In this document: piece by piece, positions 1-8,332 of the stretch
Numbering within the stretch: position 1 is the first letter of the stretch
Layout of the letters: every line of letters begins with the position of its first letter
Assembly (NCBI GenBank): GCA_900754605.1
Contig: CAAEDK010000101.1
Span: 1 to 9,514 of the forward strand
DNA length: 9,514 nucleotides
Direction: 5' to 3'
Source of the DNA: an uncultured Oscillospiraceae bacterium
Lineage (GTDB): Bacteria > Bacillota_A > Clostridia > Oscillospirales > Oscillospiraceae
Notes under the pieces: model-generated
What the model was told of the DNA's origin: nothing
Database searches by the model: none
The model's input: only the letters and a program-made list of their open reading frames with translations
Translations under genes and position numbers: made by a program

Positions 1-2357
1 AGCTCCTGCCGGTAGCGCGGCAGACCGATATCGTCGCGGTAGGTCTCCGAGAAGGTTTCCGCCAGCCTGCGCTCCATTTCGGTGCGGCTGCGGTACTGCT
101 CGGGCAGGATTTCCTCGTCCAGCTGACGAATACGCTCCTCCAGCTTGGCCTTGTGCGCGATCTGCACCTCGCGCTGATGACTCAGCGCCGCAATCTCGTC
201 GCTGATCTCGGCGATCAGCTGCTTCTGCTGATCCAGCCACAGCAGGTCGAGATGAGAAACCTGCTCGTCGATCGCGTTGATCTCCTCCTCCAGTTCCGCG
301 CGATACAGAAAATCCGCCTGCCGCTGCGGTACGATGTTTCGCACATAATATGGTGTCAGCATGGGCGCTTTCTGCTGAGAAACTGCCTGCCAGATGGGTT
401 TCCGGTGCGAAATCTCGCTCTGCAGACCGGCGGCCTCCTCCTCCAGACGAGCGATACGCAGCGTGACCGCATGACGGCCGATGAACGCATCCTCCATACG
501 GTCTCTGCGGAGCGCACGCGCCACATAGCCCTGATACAGCATGCCCTCCGCAGTGATCGCCGTCCTGTAAGTGCGAAGTTCCTCCATACGGTCGCAGCAC
601 ACCACCCGGCCCAGCAGATAGTTGATGTAACTGCGGGCCAAATTGTTTTGCGTCTCTACTTTTTGTGCCAGACTATTGGCGGCGGGCTCCGCACGGTGGT
701 CTTCCCGCAGTTTGCCAATGTCCACAAGTCCAAAGGAGTTTTGGCCAAACTCCCGCTTGACCCAGTCATAAATTTTCAGAGCGGTTTGATAGTGGTCCGG
801 CTCTACCAGCAGATAGAACTTCTGTGCATTGAGGTAACCCTCCACCGCGCCCCGCCAGGCCTCTTCTCTGATTTCCAGCACATCGGCGAGAATCGAGACC
901 TCCACAGGGCGGCCAGCTCTCTGCTCCAGCTCCACCCGGAGGCGCTCTCGCAGTTGGATCAGTCCCCGCGGATAGTCCTTGACATTCTTGCGGAGGTTGG
1001 CCAAGGTTGTCTCCTTTTGGTCTGCCTCTGATCTATATTCCGCCAGCAGATCTTCCACCCTGTGAGCGGCACTTCTGAGCGTATGATAGAGATCTGTGAC
1101 CGCCTTCTGAGCCTGCTCAAAGAGGGAGAGCGGGGATGCAAAGATTTCCTGGTCAGCCTGCGCCAGCACTGCGTAAGCCTTCTGCGTAGCCTCCGCCGCC
1201 CGCCGCACCTGTACCAGTTGCTCTTCCTCCTCCCAGTCCCCGATGCTGTTACACAGACTGCTAAGCCGAACGGCCTCCCGTCTGATCTCCAATGCGAGGG
1301 CCTGAAGCCCCTCGCCCAGTCTGGTCTGCTCCTCCTGGCGCGACCGCTTTTCCTGCCGAAGCTTCTCCTCCTCCTGGAACACGCTGCTCTGGGCCACTGC
1401 CCGGTCCAGCTCGCGCCGGCGGCCCTCTTTTTGTTCGATCTCGGTCTCCAGGCTTTCAATGCCTCGTTCTGTCTCAGCCAGGGACGCCTCGCAGTCCCTT
1501 TTTCCCACCTCTGTGCGGTCGATCAGAGACTGCTGCTCCTCTTTTTCCGCCCACAGGGACAGGAAAGACTGCACCTGCCAGCGGTCGATGGACTGCTGCC
1601 AGTCCCGGTATATTCGGCCGATCTCCCGCAGGGCAGAGAGTTTCTCCTCCTGGCGCTGGGCCAGCTGCTCATGGCGCTTATAGTCCCGGATGTTCTGCTG
1701 CATGGCCTCAATGTCCGGTTTTTCCGGAATGTCGCAGATGTTCTCTGTAATAAACTTCTGTATGTCCACAATAGGCCGGAAAGAGACGGCCTTCTTCATC
1801 ATTCGCATGACCTGCTCATTATGGACATTCCATTTGGCCAGTAAATCGGCTTGGTACTCCTTGTGGGTGTCATACAGCTTTCCCCGCACCCCATAGGTCT
1901 TCAAAAATCCCCGCAGAGTCGGGATATCGATGGCCTCCCCCTGACGAATGAAGCAGTCCTCCGGAAGGGCACCGTCATAGAGGAAGAAACGGTCCTGGCG
2001 GCTGCCGTCGCTGCGGCAGTCAAACACGACGCCGCTGACAAACTGCTTCCCCTCTACATCGTCCAGAAACTCACAGGCGATGAAGGTGGAAAAGTCCTTC
2101 CCCCGCCGGGATCCGGGGTTGTTTTCATCCATGTCTGCCCGCAGATATCCGTCCAGAGTCCGCTGGGACTTCTCGTTGGCCGCCTGATTGAAGTTGCGGG
2201 CGTTGGTCTCACCCAAGAGCACGATCTGAAGGGCGTCGATCACAGTGGACTTCCCCGCTCCGTTCTTGCCCGTCAGGAAATTGATGTCGTCCACTTCGAT
2301 CAACTCTTTCGAGAAATACAGCCAGTTAATCAGCAAGATCTTCTTCAGCTTCTTCAC
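1..2357 (-). CDS. jetC: JetC, SMC/MukB-like ATPase of a Wadjet system (partial, C-terminus outside window)
   Basis: JetC is the condensin-like ATPase of Wadjet; the complex extrudes DNA loops, recognises closed circular plasmids and has them cut by JetD (family knowledge). The reading frame is open from a GTG at 2357 to the left edge: 785 codons without a stop. Near the N-terminus is a Walker A motif, GKNGAGKST, at residues 30-38, preceded by the ABC/SMC-type strand 'LLINWLYF'. Residues about 218-470 are Glu/Arg/Gln-rich heptad-like coiled coil. Residues about 480-630 form a globular hinge-like segment (ILADVLEIREEAWRGAVEG), and coiled coil resumes at about 634-760. The signature motif and Walker B must lie beyond the window. 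The GTG start is supported by AAGGAGG at 2364-2370 with 6-nt spacing, and it overlaps the end of jetB by 32 nt, which implies translational coupling. An SbcC/RecN-like ATPase is the alternative, but the jetA-jetB context favours JetC. Confidence 0.9.
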   Translation of the reverse strand, partial: MKKLKKILLINWLYFSKELIEVDDINFLTGKNGAGKSTVIDALQIVLLGETNARNFNQAANEKSQRTLDGYLRADMDENNPGSRRGKDFSTFIACEFLDDVEGKQFVSGVVFDCRSDGSRQDRFFLYDGALPEDCFIRQGEAIDIPTLRGFLKTYGVRGKLYDTHKEYQADLLAKWNVHNEQVMRMMKKAVSFRPIVDIQKFITENICDIPEKPDIEAMQQNIRDYKRHEQLAQRQEEKLSALREIGRIYRDWQQSIDRWQVQSFLSLWAEKEEQQSLIDRTEVGKRDCEASLAETERGIESLETEIEQKEGRRRELDRAVAQSSVFQEEEKLRQEKRSRQEEQTRLGEGLQALALEIRREAVRLSSLCNSIGDWEEEEQLVQVRRAAEATQKAYAVLAQADQEIFASPLSLFEQAQKAVTDLYHTLRSAAHRVEDLLAEYRSEADQKETTLANLRKNVKDYPRGLIQLRERLRVELEQRAGRPVEVSILADVLEIREEAWRGAVEGYLNAQKFYLLVEPDHYQTALKIYDWVKREFGQNSFGLVDIGKLREDHRAEPAANSLAQKVETQNNLARSYINYLLGRVVCCDRMEELRTYRTAITAEGMLYQGYVARALRRDRMEDAFIGRHAVTLRIARLEEEAAGLQSEISHRKPIWQAVSQQKAPMLTPYYVRNIVPQRQADFLYRAELEEEINAIDEQVSHLDLLWLDQQKQLIAEISDEIAALSHQREVQIAHKAKLEERIRQLDEEILPEQYRSRTEMERRLAETFSETYRDDIGLPRYRQE

Positions 2358-2955
2358 CTTCGTCCTCCTTTCTTAGTATCGAAACGATGGCATTCAGCTT
2401 TTCGCTGGAGACCACAGACAACACTGTTGGAAGGATAGCAAATTTACAGCTGCCCTGGTTGTACTTTCCCTCAATGCGCTGGATAACAGAGTGGTTATCC
2501 AACACTGTAAGCGCGCGCTTTACCTCGTCCATATTGGGCTTTGCAGGCAGGATGGCATAATCGGTCACCACTTTTTCCAGCAGGTCACGAACGGTACAAA
2601 TCGCATCCTGCTCCATGCCCAGGCGCTCCAGATTCTCCTCGTAAAGCATGCGGATTGCCAAGAGGATGGCGGTCTCTTTTTTGTTCAGGGCGTAGCGGTT
2701 CACTTCATCTGTGTTCAAAACATAAAAGAACCCGTTCAGATCGTCTTTTCTCAAATCCCAGTCCAGATAGGCCAGATAATCCCGCACAACCTCAAAATGA
2801 GAGGAGAGGAATACATAGTCCGGGTTATTGACCCGCCCCTCCCCCGGGCGATATACCGTTCTCACCACATAGGTACGACTGAGCAGCTGATTGCAGATCG
2901 CCTTAAAACGGTCGAGTTCCTTTGGCGTTGCCGTACTGAACCAATCAAAGCTCAT
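2326..2955 (-). CDS. jetB: JetB, MukE-like subunit of a Wadjet system
   Basis: This 209-residue protein is encoded between jetA and jetC and fits the MukE-like JetB subunit, which binds the kleisin JetA and completes the condensin-like core. I assign it to the DUF4194/DUF6063-type JetB group mainly from position, size and the predicted tandem winged-helix pattern; the exact Pfam family needs a search. A Lys/Leu-rich helical core (NKKETAILLAIRMLYEENL) lies at about residues 91-109, and the C-terminal tail is very acidic (EDEGEEAEEDLAD). I chose the ATG at 2955 over an ATG at 2976 because AAGGAGG at 2963-2969 sits 7 nt upstream, and because this ATG overlaps the jetA stop in an ATGA arrangement. 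The 3' end overlaps the jetC start by 32 nt, and the acidic tail codons contain the jetC ribosome binding site. All three genes are therefore probably one translationally coupled unit. Confidence 0.85.
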   Translation of the reverse strand: MSFDWFSTATPKELDRFKAICNQLLSRTYVVRTVYRPGEGRVNNPDYVFLSSHFEVVRDYLAYLDWDLRKDDLNGFFYVLNTDEVNRYALNKKETAILLAIRMLYEENLERLGMEQDAICTVRDLLEKVVTDYAILPAKPNMDEVKRALTVLDNHSVIQRIEGKYNQGSCKFAILPTVLSVVSSEKLNAIVSILRKEDEGEEAEEDLAD

Positions 2956-4352
2956 CGTTCCCCCTCCTTCCTGCACATGATCTGAAGCTGCGGGATGGTA
3001 TATTGCCCCTGTGTATAATTCCCCTCCAGCTCCCGGACCATATAGCCCGCCTCCGGGTCCTGACCTGTCAGCACGGCCAGCATACTCATGATGTAGGCCT
3101 TGTCATCGGACAGGCCAAGGTCTTTCGAGTAGCAGATTCCACGCTCGCCCAGCCATTGCTCCACGTATCGTGAGACAGCGGAACGGCTATACTCTGTCCG
3201 GAGCAGTTCCGCTGCCTGGGCCTCCACCCCCGCATCCAGCTCTCGATCCTTGATCAGAACCGGCGCCGCTTTTGTCCGCTTTCCAGGCCGTTTCCGGTGC
3301 CACAGACTTTTTCCCGATAGAAACGACTGCTCATAGAGCTGGAAGGCCGGCTGTATCTGTTCCACCAGCTCAGATGCGCGGTGATTTCTCCCCAGCGCTG
3401 TCAGAAGATAATTCAGATTCCCTCGGACATTATGGTCCCGGTTGGTTAGGTTCTCTAACTTCTGCGTGGTCGCCCGGGTGTATCGGCGCACCTGCCGGTC
3501 GATCTCATCCAAATATTCGAACTCTATGCTGTCATAGCGATCCTTCACCCAAAAGATTTTTTGCAGAATATCCCGCCGGCACTCCTCCAGGGTGTCGCCT
3601 CGGCGGTCTTGCAGCGCGGCATTGGAAAGGGCCAGCAGAAGGGGCTCATCTTCCAGCCAACCGGTGAGAATGGCCTGTATGGGAACCCGGTACTTTGGTA
3701 CGGAGTCTTTGATCTTCAGCGGGCGAATATAGGCCTCCACCACTTTTTGCCCAAAATCGTCAAAGTGGGATGCCAGGACCTCATTGACCTCCTGCATTTT
3801 GATCTGCATTTGAAAGAAATGCTTCACATTGTGATAGACCATTTGCAGAAGATCGATCAGCGACCGCGTATTGTCGTATGCACTGTAGATCGCAGCCATT
3901 TTGTCATAGATGTTTTCGCTGTCTGCCGCCACTTTCAGGGTAGAATAGGTTCCGAATACATAGGAATAACCCCGAATTGGGCTGTCATCGCGCAGTTGGT
4001 GAAAGACTTCCAGCAGACGGCTGCTATACCCTGGGACCGTAATATATTCCTCAAAATCCTCGCCGCGCTCTTTTTCGAACCAGCCCTTGCTGTATAATTT
4101 CCGAATCAGGAACCTGGCTCTACCCGAAATATCCCGCAGCTCTTCCTCATCAATGTCCTCACCTTCAAAGGTGGCGTCTGCCAGCTGCTGCTCCAGTTTG
4201 CTCCGAAGCATCATGTAAAAATCCTGCTCCAGGATCTTCAGGTTCTCCCGATATGCAGTATAGAGCACATCCAGGGCATTTGCATACAGTGTGCGGTTGG
4301 GCGACGCTAAAACAGAGAATAATTCGGTTGGAATACGATCAAACAGATTCAT
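2952..4352 (-). CDS. jetA: JetA, kleisin/MukF-like subunit of a Wadjet system (DUF5716 type)
   Basis: This 466-residue protein matches the JetA family of the DUF5716 type. The N-terminus (MNLFDRIPTELFSVLASPNR) has the family's 'LF...SxLASxNR.LY' pattern. An acidic patch with basic helices follows at about residues 60-100, then a long helical middle region. A basic, proline-containing linker (WHRKRPGKRTKAAP) lies at about 351-364, and the C-terminal domain spans about 372-466. JetA is the kleisin that bridges the two JetC heads and holds JetB (family knowledge). The frame could also start at TTG 4376 or ATG 4367, but MNLFDR at 4352 matches the family start. Its Shine-Dalgarno is unusual: a run of seven G ending 6 nt before the ATG. 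The stop codon overlaps the jetB start (ATGA). The start is only 26 bp from the divergent DUF5348 gene, so its promoter must lie in or beyond that gene. Confidence 0.87.
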   Translation of the reverse strand: MNLFDRIPTELFSVLASPNRTLYANALDVLYTAYRENLKILEQDFYMMLRSKLEQQLADATFEGEDIDEEELRDISGRARFLIRKLYSKGWFEKERGEDFEEYITVPGYSSRLLEVFHQLRDDSPIRGYSYVFGTYSTLKVAADSENIYDKMAAIYSAYDNTRSLIDLLQMVYHNVKHFFQMQIKMQEVNEVLASHFDDFGQKVVEAYIRPLKIKDSVPKYRVPIQAILTGWLEDEPLLLALSNAALQDRRGDTLEECRRDILQKIFWVKDRYDSIEFEYLDEIDRQVRRYTRATTQKLENLTNRDHNVRGNLNYLLTALGRNHRASELVEQIQPAFQLYEQSFLSGKSLWHRKRPGKRTKAAPVLIKDRELDAGVEAQAAELLRTEYSRSAVSRYVEQWLGERGICYSKDLGLSDDKAYIMSMLAVLTGQDPEAGYMVRELEGNYTQGQYTIPQLQIMCRKEGER

Positions 4353-4378
4353 CCCAATCCCCCCCATAGGAGACAATT

Positions 4379-4597
4379 ATGACTGGTATTTTAATCAAAC
4401 TTGACGGAAGGCCTGATATCATATTTGAAAATGGAACGCTGTATGGTGGTCTGCACTGTGGAGAGTGTTTTTCCATGCTTGAGCCCGATACAGGTTGGGT
4501 CTCTGTGCGGCTGGAATGGATCGATGACTGGGTGTTGGTAGATGGTGCTGGGGGAAAGATGGCTCCTCTCCCCTACGGAAACCGGGTTCTCCTGTAA
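4379..4597 (+). CDS. DUF5348-family small protein
   Basis: A 72-residue protein whose core (YGGLHCGECFSML, residues 22-34, followed by W40, R44, E46 and W51-V53) is the conserved pattern of DUF5348. These small proteins of unknown function are common on integrative elements and plasmids of Clostridia. The ATG at 4379 is preceded by AGGAGA at 4368-4373 with 5-nt spacing, a good ribosome binding site. The gene lies on the strand opposite all its neighbours. Its start codon is 26 bp from the jetA start, and its stop is 5 bp from the helicase stop. It therefore has no room for its own upstream region, and any promoter must lie inside the first part of jetA. The paired His-Cys-Gly-Glu-Cys suggests possible metal or redox use, but only one CxxC-like pair is present. 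An overlapping minus-strand frame at 4391-4606 is a shadow. Function is unknown. Confidence 0.8.
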   Translation: MTGILIKLDGRPDIIFENGTLYGGLHCGECFSMLEPDTGWVSVRLEWIDDWVLVDGAGGKMAPLPYGNRVLL

Positions 4598-4602
4598 ATC
4601 CA

Positions 4603-7600
4603 TCACCCCACCACCAGTTTGTTCGTCTTCTTCAAAAACTTCGCTGGAATGGGTCGATCCAGCTTCCAGGTAATATTCATCGGCCTGCTCCCGCTATGCT
4701 TCACATAGTTCGCTGTGCCCAGAAAGGTATAGGCCTCAGCGCCTCCTGTAATCCGGTCCGCCTTGAACTCCCGGACAAACAGCAGAACCTTGCTCCCTCG
4801 CTCCCGGTGGTGGATGTACCGCTGCCCAGTGGGAGAGTCCGCCGCTGTGGTACTCTGGCTTTGCCAATGGAACAGGTTCTCATTGATAGAGTAATCGTGG
4901 TACATGGTGGTGGGCGAGTAGTCCTTATCCGCCTTGTTCAGCGTCACAAAGAATACGTCCAACTGCTTCTCCGGCAGCCATTTCACACCCTCACGCACCG
5001 TGGCTGGTTTCAGGAAATCCAGTGCCACCAGCAGCTGGTCACGGGTATAGGTGCAGTGGAGGTCTAACGGGCAGTCAAAGCCCAAATCCACTGGCTCGTC
5101 AATGAAGTCGATCTGCTCATATCGATAGCGGAGCAGGTCCAATAGCTCCCCCAACATCACGGGACTATCTGAGAGGGCATACAGGTTGTCCAAAACCTCA
5201 TCGGATCCCCAACTCTCTGCTGCCTTTCCCCAAACAGTCACATAGAACATCTGGAGCATGCGCTGCTCCAGCTCGCTAAGCGCCGAAAAATCCACATCGT
5301 CCAGACGAGGCAGCAGATCCAACAAAAAGCGAATCCAGCGCCGGGAGTCTACAACGGCCAATCGGGCAAAGGCCTTCGTGAGCACCTCCTCCAGCGGTTC
5401 ACTGAAATCTGCAATCATATTTGCCCGGGCGCAGATGCGCGAGAAGGTTGAAAACTTGTAAATTGTCCTGGGATCCAAATGGTAATAATCCAGGAAGTTT
5501 GCCAGGTTCAGTTCCAGGCCCCTGTCCTCAGTAAAGCTGGCAACCCGCGATACCAGCCCGGCGGTGTTGCCGTAGGAGGCCCGGATATTGTCCAGAATAT
5601 ACTTAGCTGCCTTTTTCTCCAGCTGTATGTAACAACCTTTGGGCGCGGAGACAAACCCGTCCTTGATCTCCCGGGTCACGCTTCGAGTGGTATTGGAGAG
5701 CAGGGCGGCAAACTTGTCCTCAAAGTTATACCGCTTGTTGGCCTGGCCGATAAAATCCAGCACGGTCAGGCATTCCTTATCCTCCGCCAGCCGCAGACCA
5801 CGACCCAGCTGCTGGAGGAAAATGGTCAGGGACTCGGTGGGCCGCAGGAACAGCACCGTATTGACCTCTGGGATGTCTACGCCCTCATTGTAGATGTCCA
5901 CTACAAAAATGAAACGCACCTCGCCGCTCACCAGCCGTCCCTTGGCGGTTTTTCTCTCCTCATCAGAGGATTTCCCGGTCAAAAAGATGGATGGAATCCC
6001 ATGGTCATTGAAATAGCGGCACATAAACTCCGCATGCTCGATGGATACGCAGAACCCCAGACCCTTGACTTCGTCAATATCGGTCACATACTTGAGAAGG
6101 GAGGACACCACCCAATCGGCACGTCGGTTGGCCACGGCTCCGCTGAGGGTGTAGAGGTTGGAAAGCTCACCCTTATCATAGCCGCCGGCACTCCATTTCA
6201 GGGTGTTCAGATCCACCGTGTCGGTGACGCCGAAATACTGGAAGGGACACAGTAGCTTGCGGTCAATGGCCTCCGGCAACCGAATTTCTGCGGCAATTCG
6301 GTTGTTGAAGTAGGGCAGCACACTCTTGCCGTCCATGCGCTCTGGGGTAGCAGTCAGACCCAACAGGATTTGGGGCTGATAGTAGGACAATAGTTTCTGA
6401 TAGGTAGGCGCTGCCGCGTGGTGGAACTCGTCCACCACGATGTAGTCGTAAAAATCCGGGGTAGTCTTGGCGGCGAAGCCCTGGGAATTAAAGGTCTGAA
6501 TGGACAGGAACAGGTGGTCAATGCTCTCTGGCCGGTAGTTGCCCACAAACAGCTCCCCAAAATTGGCGTCCTTCAAAACCGCCCGGAAAGTGTACAGGCT
6601 CTGCCGCAGGATCTCCTCCCGGTGGGCCACAAAGAGCAGTCGGCAGGGCCTTCCAGGATGTCGCTTACAAAAACGCTTATAATCCAGCGCGGAAATCACC
6701 GTCTTGCCAGTACCTGTAGCGGCTACCACCAGGTTGCGGGTGTAGCCGCGGACGGTGCGCTCCGCCTCCAGCTTGTCCAGAATTTCCTGTTGATAGGAGT
6801 AGGGAGCGATATCCATGGTGTACACTTCGGTGTTGTTGGCATCAAAGTATTTTTCCGCTTTCAGTGCCCGGGCCAGCCGCTCCTTCTGACCCTCCGAGTA
6901 GTACTCAAATTCGTTGGAATTCCAGTAGCTCTCAAAGGTAGCGGCGATCTTGTCGATGGTCTCCGACAGATCCCGGCGAGTGACTTTCACATTCCACTCC
7001 AAACCGCTGGAGATGGCGGCGTTGGACAGATTGGAGGAGCCTACGTAGGCCGTGGTGAAGCCGGTATCCCGGTAAAAGACATAGGTTTTGGCGTGGAGCC
7101 GGGTGCGCTTAGTGTCGTAGCTGACCTTGATTTTGGTATTGGGCAGGGTCCGCAGCTCCTCAATGGCCTTCACATCGGTGGCTCCCATGTAGGAGGTGGT
7201 AATGATCCGCAGCTCACCTCCGTTTTGGGTGAACTCCTTCAGCTCGTCCATCAGGAGCCGTAGGCCACTCCACTTGATGAAGGATACCAGCATGTCGATG
7301 CGGTCGGCGGAGACAATTTCCTTTTTCAGTTCCGAGTACATCTGGGGCTCATGAATAGCCCCAGTAAACAGGCTGCTCTGAGCGATGGAGGTCTCCGGAC
7401 GGTTCAGGTCGGCAGCCGTCTTGCCCACCGCCAGCCGGGGATCCTGCTCCTGTAAAAGCGCAAGAAGCTGCTCTGCCCGCTGGTCAACACTCAGCGCGGC
7501 AAAGTCAGCTTCCCCGGTCGTGTTCTGAATGAGGGCTACGATCTGGTTGGCAAGACCGATCTGTGTAGCGATATCCCCGCCCTTGTCTACCATGTTCTCC

Positions 7601-7758
7601 AGACCCTTTTGCACCACGTCGGCCAAGTATTGGGCCAGCACCTTGGATGCCTCTGCCTTGTCAACGGGCGCGATAGACTTGCGGGCAGCGGGGATCTCCG
7701 ACAGCTCGCGGGTCAGGGCAGTGTTGATAATCTGTTCATACAGGCCGGAATACAGCAT
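4603..7758 (-). CDS. PLD-nuclease / DEAD-DEAH (SF2) helicase fusion with DUF3427 C-terminal domain
   Basis: This 1051-residue multidomain protein starts with a helical domain at about 1-130 (GLYEQIINTALTREL). A phospholipase-D-like nuclease domain follows at about 135-285, with HAK (H222, K224) and GSSN at 240-243. An SF2 helicase follows, with motif I TGTGKT 348-353, motif II DEFH 443-446, motif III TAT 469-471 and motif VI QQLGRGLR 649-656. The C-terminal region, strongest near 945-1045 (SPTTMYHDYSINENLFHWQS, then PTGQRY), is DUF3427-like. Such fusions are seen in defence islands and are thought to be ATP-driven nucleases, but the substrate is not established. A single HKD-like motif implies dimerisation for activity. 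I chose ATG 7758; a GTG at 7767 is possible but sits only 3 nt after AGGA, whereas the ATG has AGGAAG 10 nt upstream. The gene is convergent with DUF5348 (5-bp gap), on the same strand as jetABC, and has a good promoter at 7804-7832. Confidence 0.9.
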   Translation of the reverse strand: MLYSGLYEQIINTALTRELSEIPAARKSIAPVDKAEASKVLAQYLADVVQKGLENMVDKGGDIATQIGLANQIVALIQNTTGEADFAALSVDQRAEQLLALLQEQDPRLAVGKTAADLNRPETSIAQSSLFTGAIHEPQMYSELKKEIVSADRIDMLVSFIKWSGLRLLMDELKEFTQNGGELRIITTSYMGATDVKAIEELRTLPNTKIKVSYDTKRTRLHAKTYVFYRDTGFTTAYVGSSNLSNAAISSGLEWNVKVTRRDLSETIDKIAATFESYWNSNEFEYYSEGQKERLARALKAEKYFDANNTEVYTMDIAPYSYQQEILDKLEAERTVRGYTRNLVVAATGTGKTVISALDYKRFCKRHPGRPCRLLFVAHREEILRQSLYTFRAVLKDANFGELFVGNYRPESIDHLFLSIQTFNSQGFAAKTTPDFYDYIVVDEFHHAAAPTYQKLLSYYQPQILLGLTATPERMDGKSVLPYFNNRIAAEIRLPEAIDRKLLCPFQYFGVTDTVDLNTLKWSAGGYDKGELSNLYTLSGAVANRRADWVVSSLLKYVTDIDEVKGLGFCVSIEHAEFMCRYFNDHGIPSIFLTGKSSDEERKTAKGRLVSGEVRFIFVVDIYNEGVDIPEVNTVLFLRPTESLTIFLQQLGRGLRLAEDKECLTVLDFIGQANKRYNFEDKFAALLSNTTRSVTREIKDGFVSAPKGCYIQLEKKAAKYILDNIRASYGNTAGLVSRVASFTEDRGLELNLANFLDYYHLDPRTIYKFSTFSRICARANMIADFSEPLEEVLTKAFARLAVVDSRRWIRFLLDLLPRLDDVDFSALSELEQRMLQMFYVTVWGKAAESWGSDEVLDNLYALSDSPVMLGELLDLLRYRYEQIDFIDEPVDLGFDCPLDLHCTYTRDQLLVALDFLKPATVREGVKWLPEKQLDVFFVTLNKADKDYSPTTMYHDYSINENLFHWQSQSTTAADSPTGQRYIHHRERGSKVLLFVREFKADRITGGAEAYTFLGTANYVKHSGSRPMNITWKLDRPIPAKFLKKTNKLVVG

Positions 7759-7803
7759 ATATTTCACTCTTCCTGCGTTCTTTTGCGGATGTCAACTATA
7801 TTT

Positions 7804-7832
7804 AGTATAACTGAAATTCCAGAATTCGACAA
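7804..7832 (-). promoter_or_regulatory. Sigma-70-type promoter for the helicase gene
   Basis: On the minus strand TTGTCG (7827-7832, 4 of 6 matches to TTGACA) and TATACT (7804-7809, 5 of 6 matches to TATAAT) are separated by exactly 17 nt. Initiation near 7797 would leave a leader of about 40 nt before the helicase ATG at 7758. The surrounding sequence is AT-rich. Because no strong terminator separates the helicase from jetABC on this strand, this promoter could also feed the Wadjet genes; that is inference. Confidence 0.6.
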
Positions 7833-8277
7833 GAACTTCTTAGCAAACATCAACAAAACTATCCGTCTTTGATGTGTGTCCTTTCCTTTCAGTCGTAAAC
7901 CAGTTTAGCATCATATTTGTCCAACAAACAGGACTATTCTGTGTGTTGTCCACTGCAAAATTGGAAAGTGGATGACTTAAGCTATTACTGAGCAATATGA
8001 ATGACGCTTTGCAGACTTCCGTCAACTACGAAGACTTGATAAAACTGAAACAGGAGTTAATGCGCCTCTGGAGCTCGCTGTCATAAGCAAAAGTCCTGAG
8101 TTATTGGGTGATGGACTGAAACTCCAGAGAACGAAAACAATATGAGTGTGAGAGGCTGAATATCCCCCATCGACCTATTCTTTGTTTAAATGTGTTAAAA
8201 ATTGATACGCCTGACTTGAAAAAACACCTTGCTTCTCTGCCCTGCCAGAGTTACAATACCCCAAACCCAAACAGCGA
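7833..8277. other. Non-coding or degenerate stretch, no convincing gene
   Basis: About 445 bp with no long open frame that has family features, a good start and a ribosome binding site. The best coding trace is 7997-8086 on the plus strand, a 29-codon frame containing EDLIKLKQELMRLW, an amphipathic helix. It has no clear ribosome binding site and may be a decayed fragment of a small regulator or mobile-element gene. A 61-codon minus frame at 7840-8025 has no recognisable features. The stretch lies between the helicase promoter and the island edge, so it is probably junction DNA of the integrated element. Confidence 0.5.
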
Positions 8278-8332
8278 AAAGAGCCCTTCTGGACAGGCGG
8301 CGGATGCCGCACCTGGTCAAGAAGGGCTCTTT
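8278..8332. repeat. Long hairpin: 13-bp perfect inverted repeat with nested stem
   Basis: AAAGAGCCCTTCT at 8278-8290 and its exact reverse complement at 8320-8332 enclose 29 nt. Inside is a second stem, GCGGC (8297-8301) and GCCGC (8306-8310), around a GGAT loop. On the minus strand the outer stem is followed by a short TTTT run (8277-8280 complement), so it could act as a terminator of leftward transcription. It could equally be structured DNA at the end of an integrative element. No gene on either side clearly needs the terminator. Confidence 0.65.

Noticed and set aside
153..2438. Several plus-strand frames of 74 to 292 codons
   Set aside because: They are antisense shadows of jetC, whose minus-strand frame is open throughout and has Walker A, coiled coils and a good ribosome binding site.
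3272..4097. Plus-strand frames of 131 and 178 codons
   Set aside because: Antisense shadows of jetA without family features or ribosome binding sites.
4376..4404. Possible jetA promoter with CATAAT at 4376-4381 (minus strand)
   Set aside because: The -10 match is good, but no acceptable -35 box lies at 16-18 nt, so I do not call it.
4696..7263. Plus-strand frames up to 281 codons
   Set aside because: Antisense to the helicase gene, whose domains and motifs are unambiguous.
7790..7795. TTGACA on the minus strand upstream of the helicase gene
   Set aside because: A perfect -35 box, but 17 nt downstream there is GAAGAG rather than a -10 box, and it lies too close to the start codon. The 7804-7832 pair is better.
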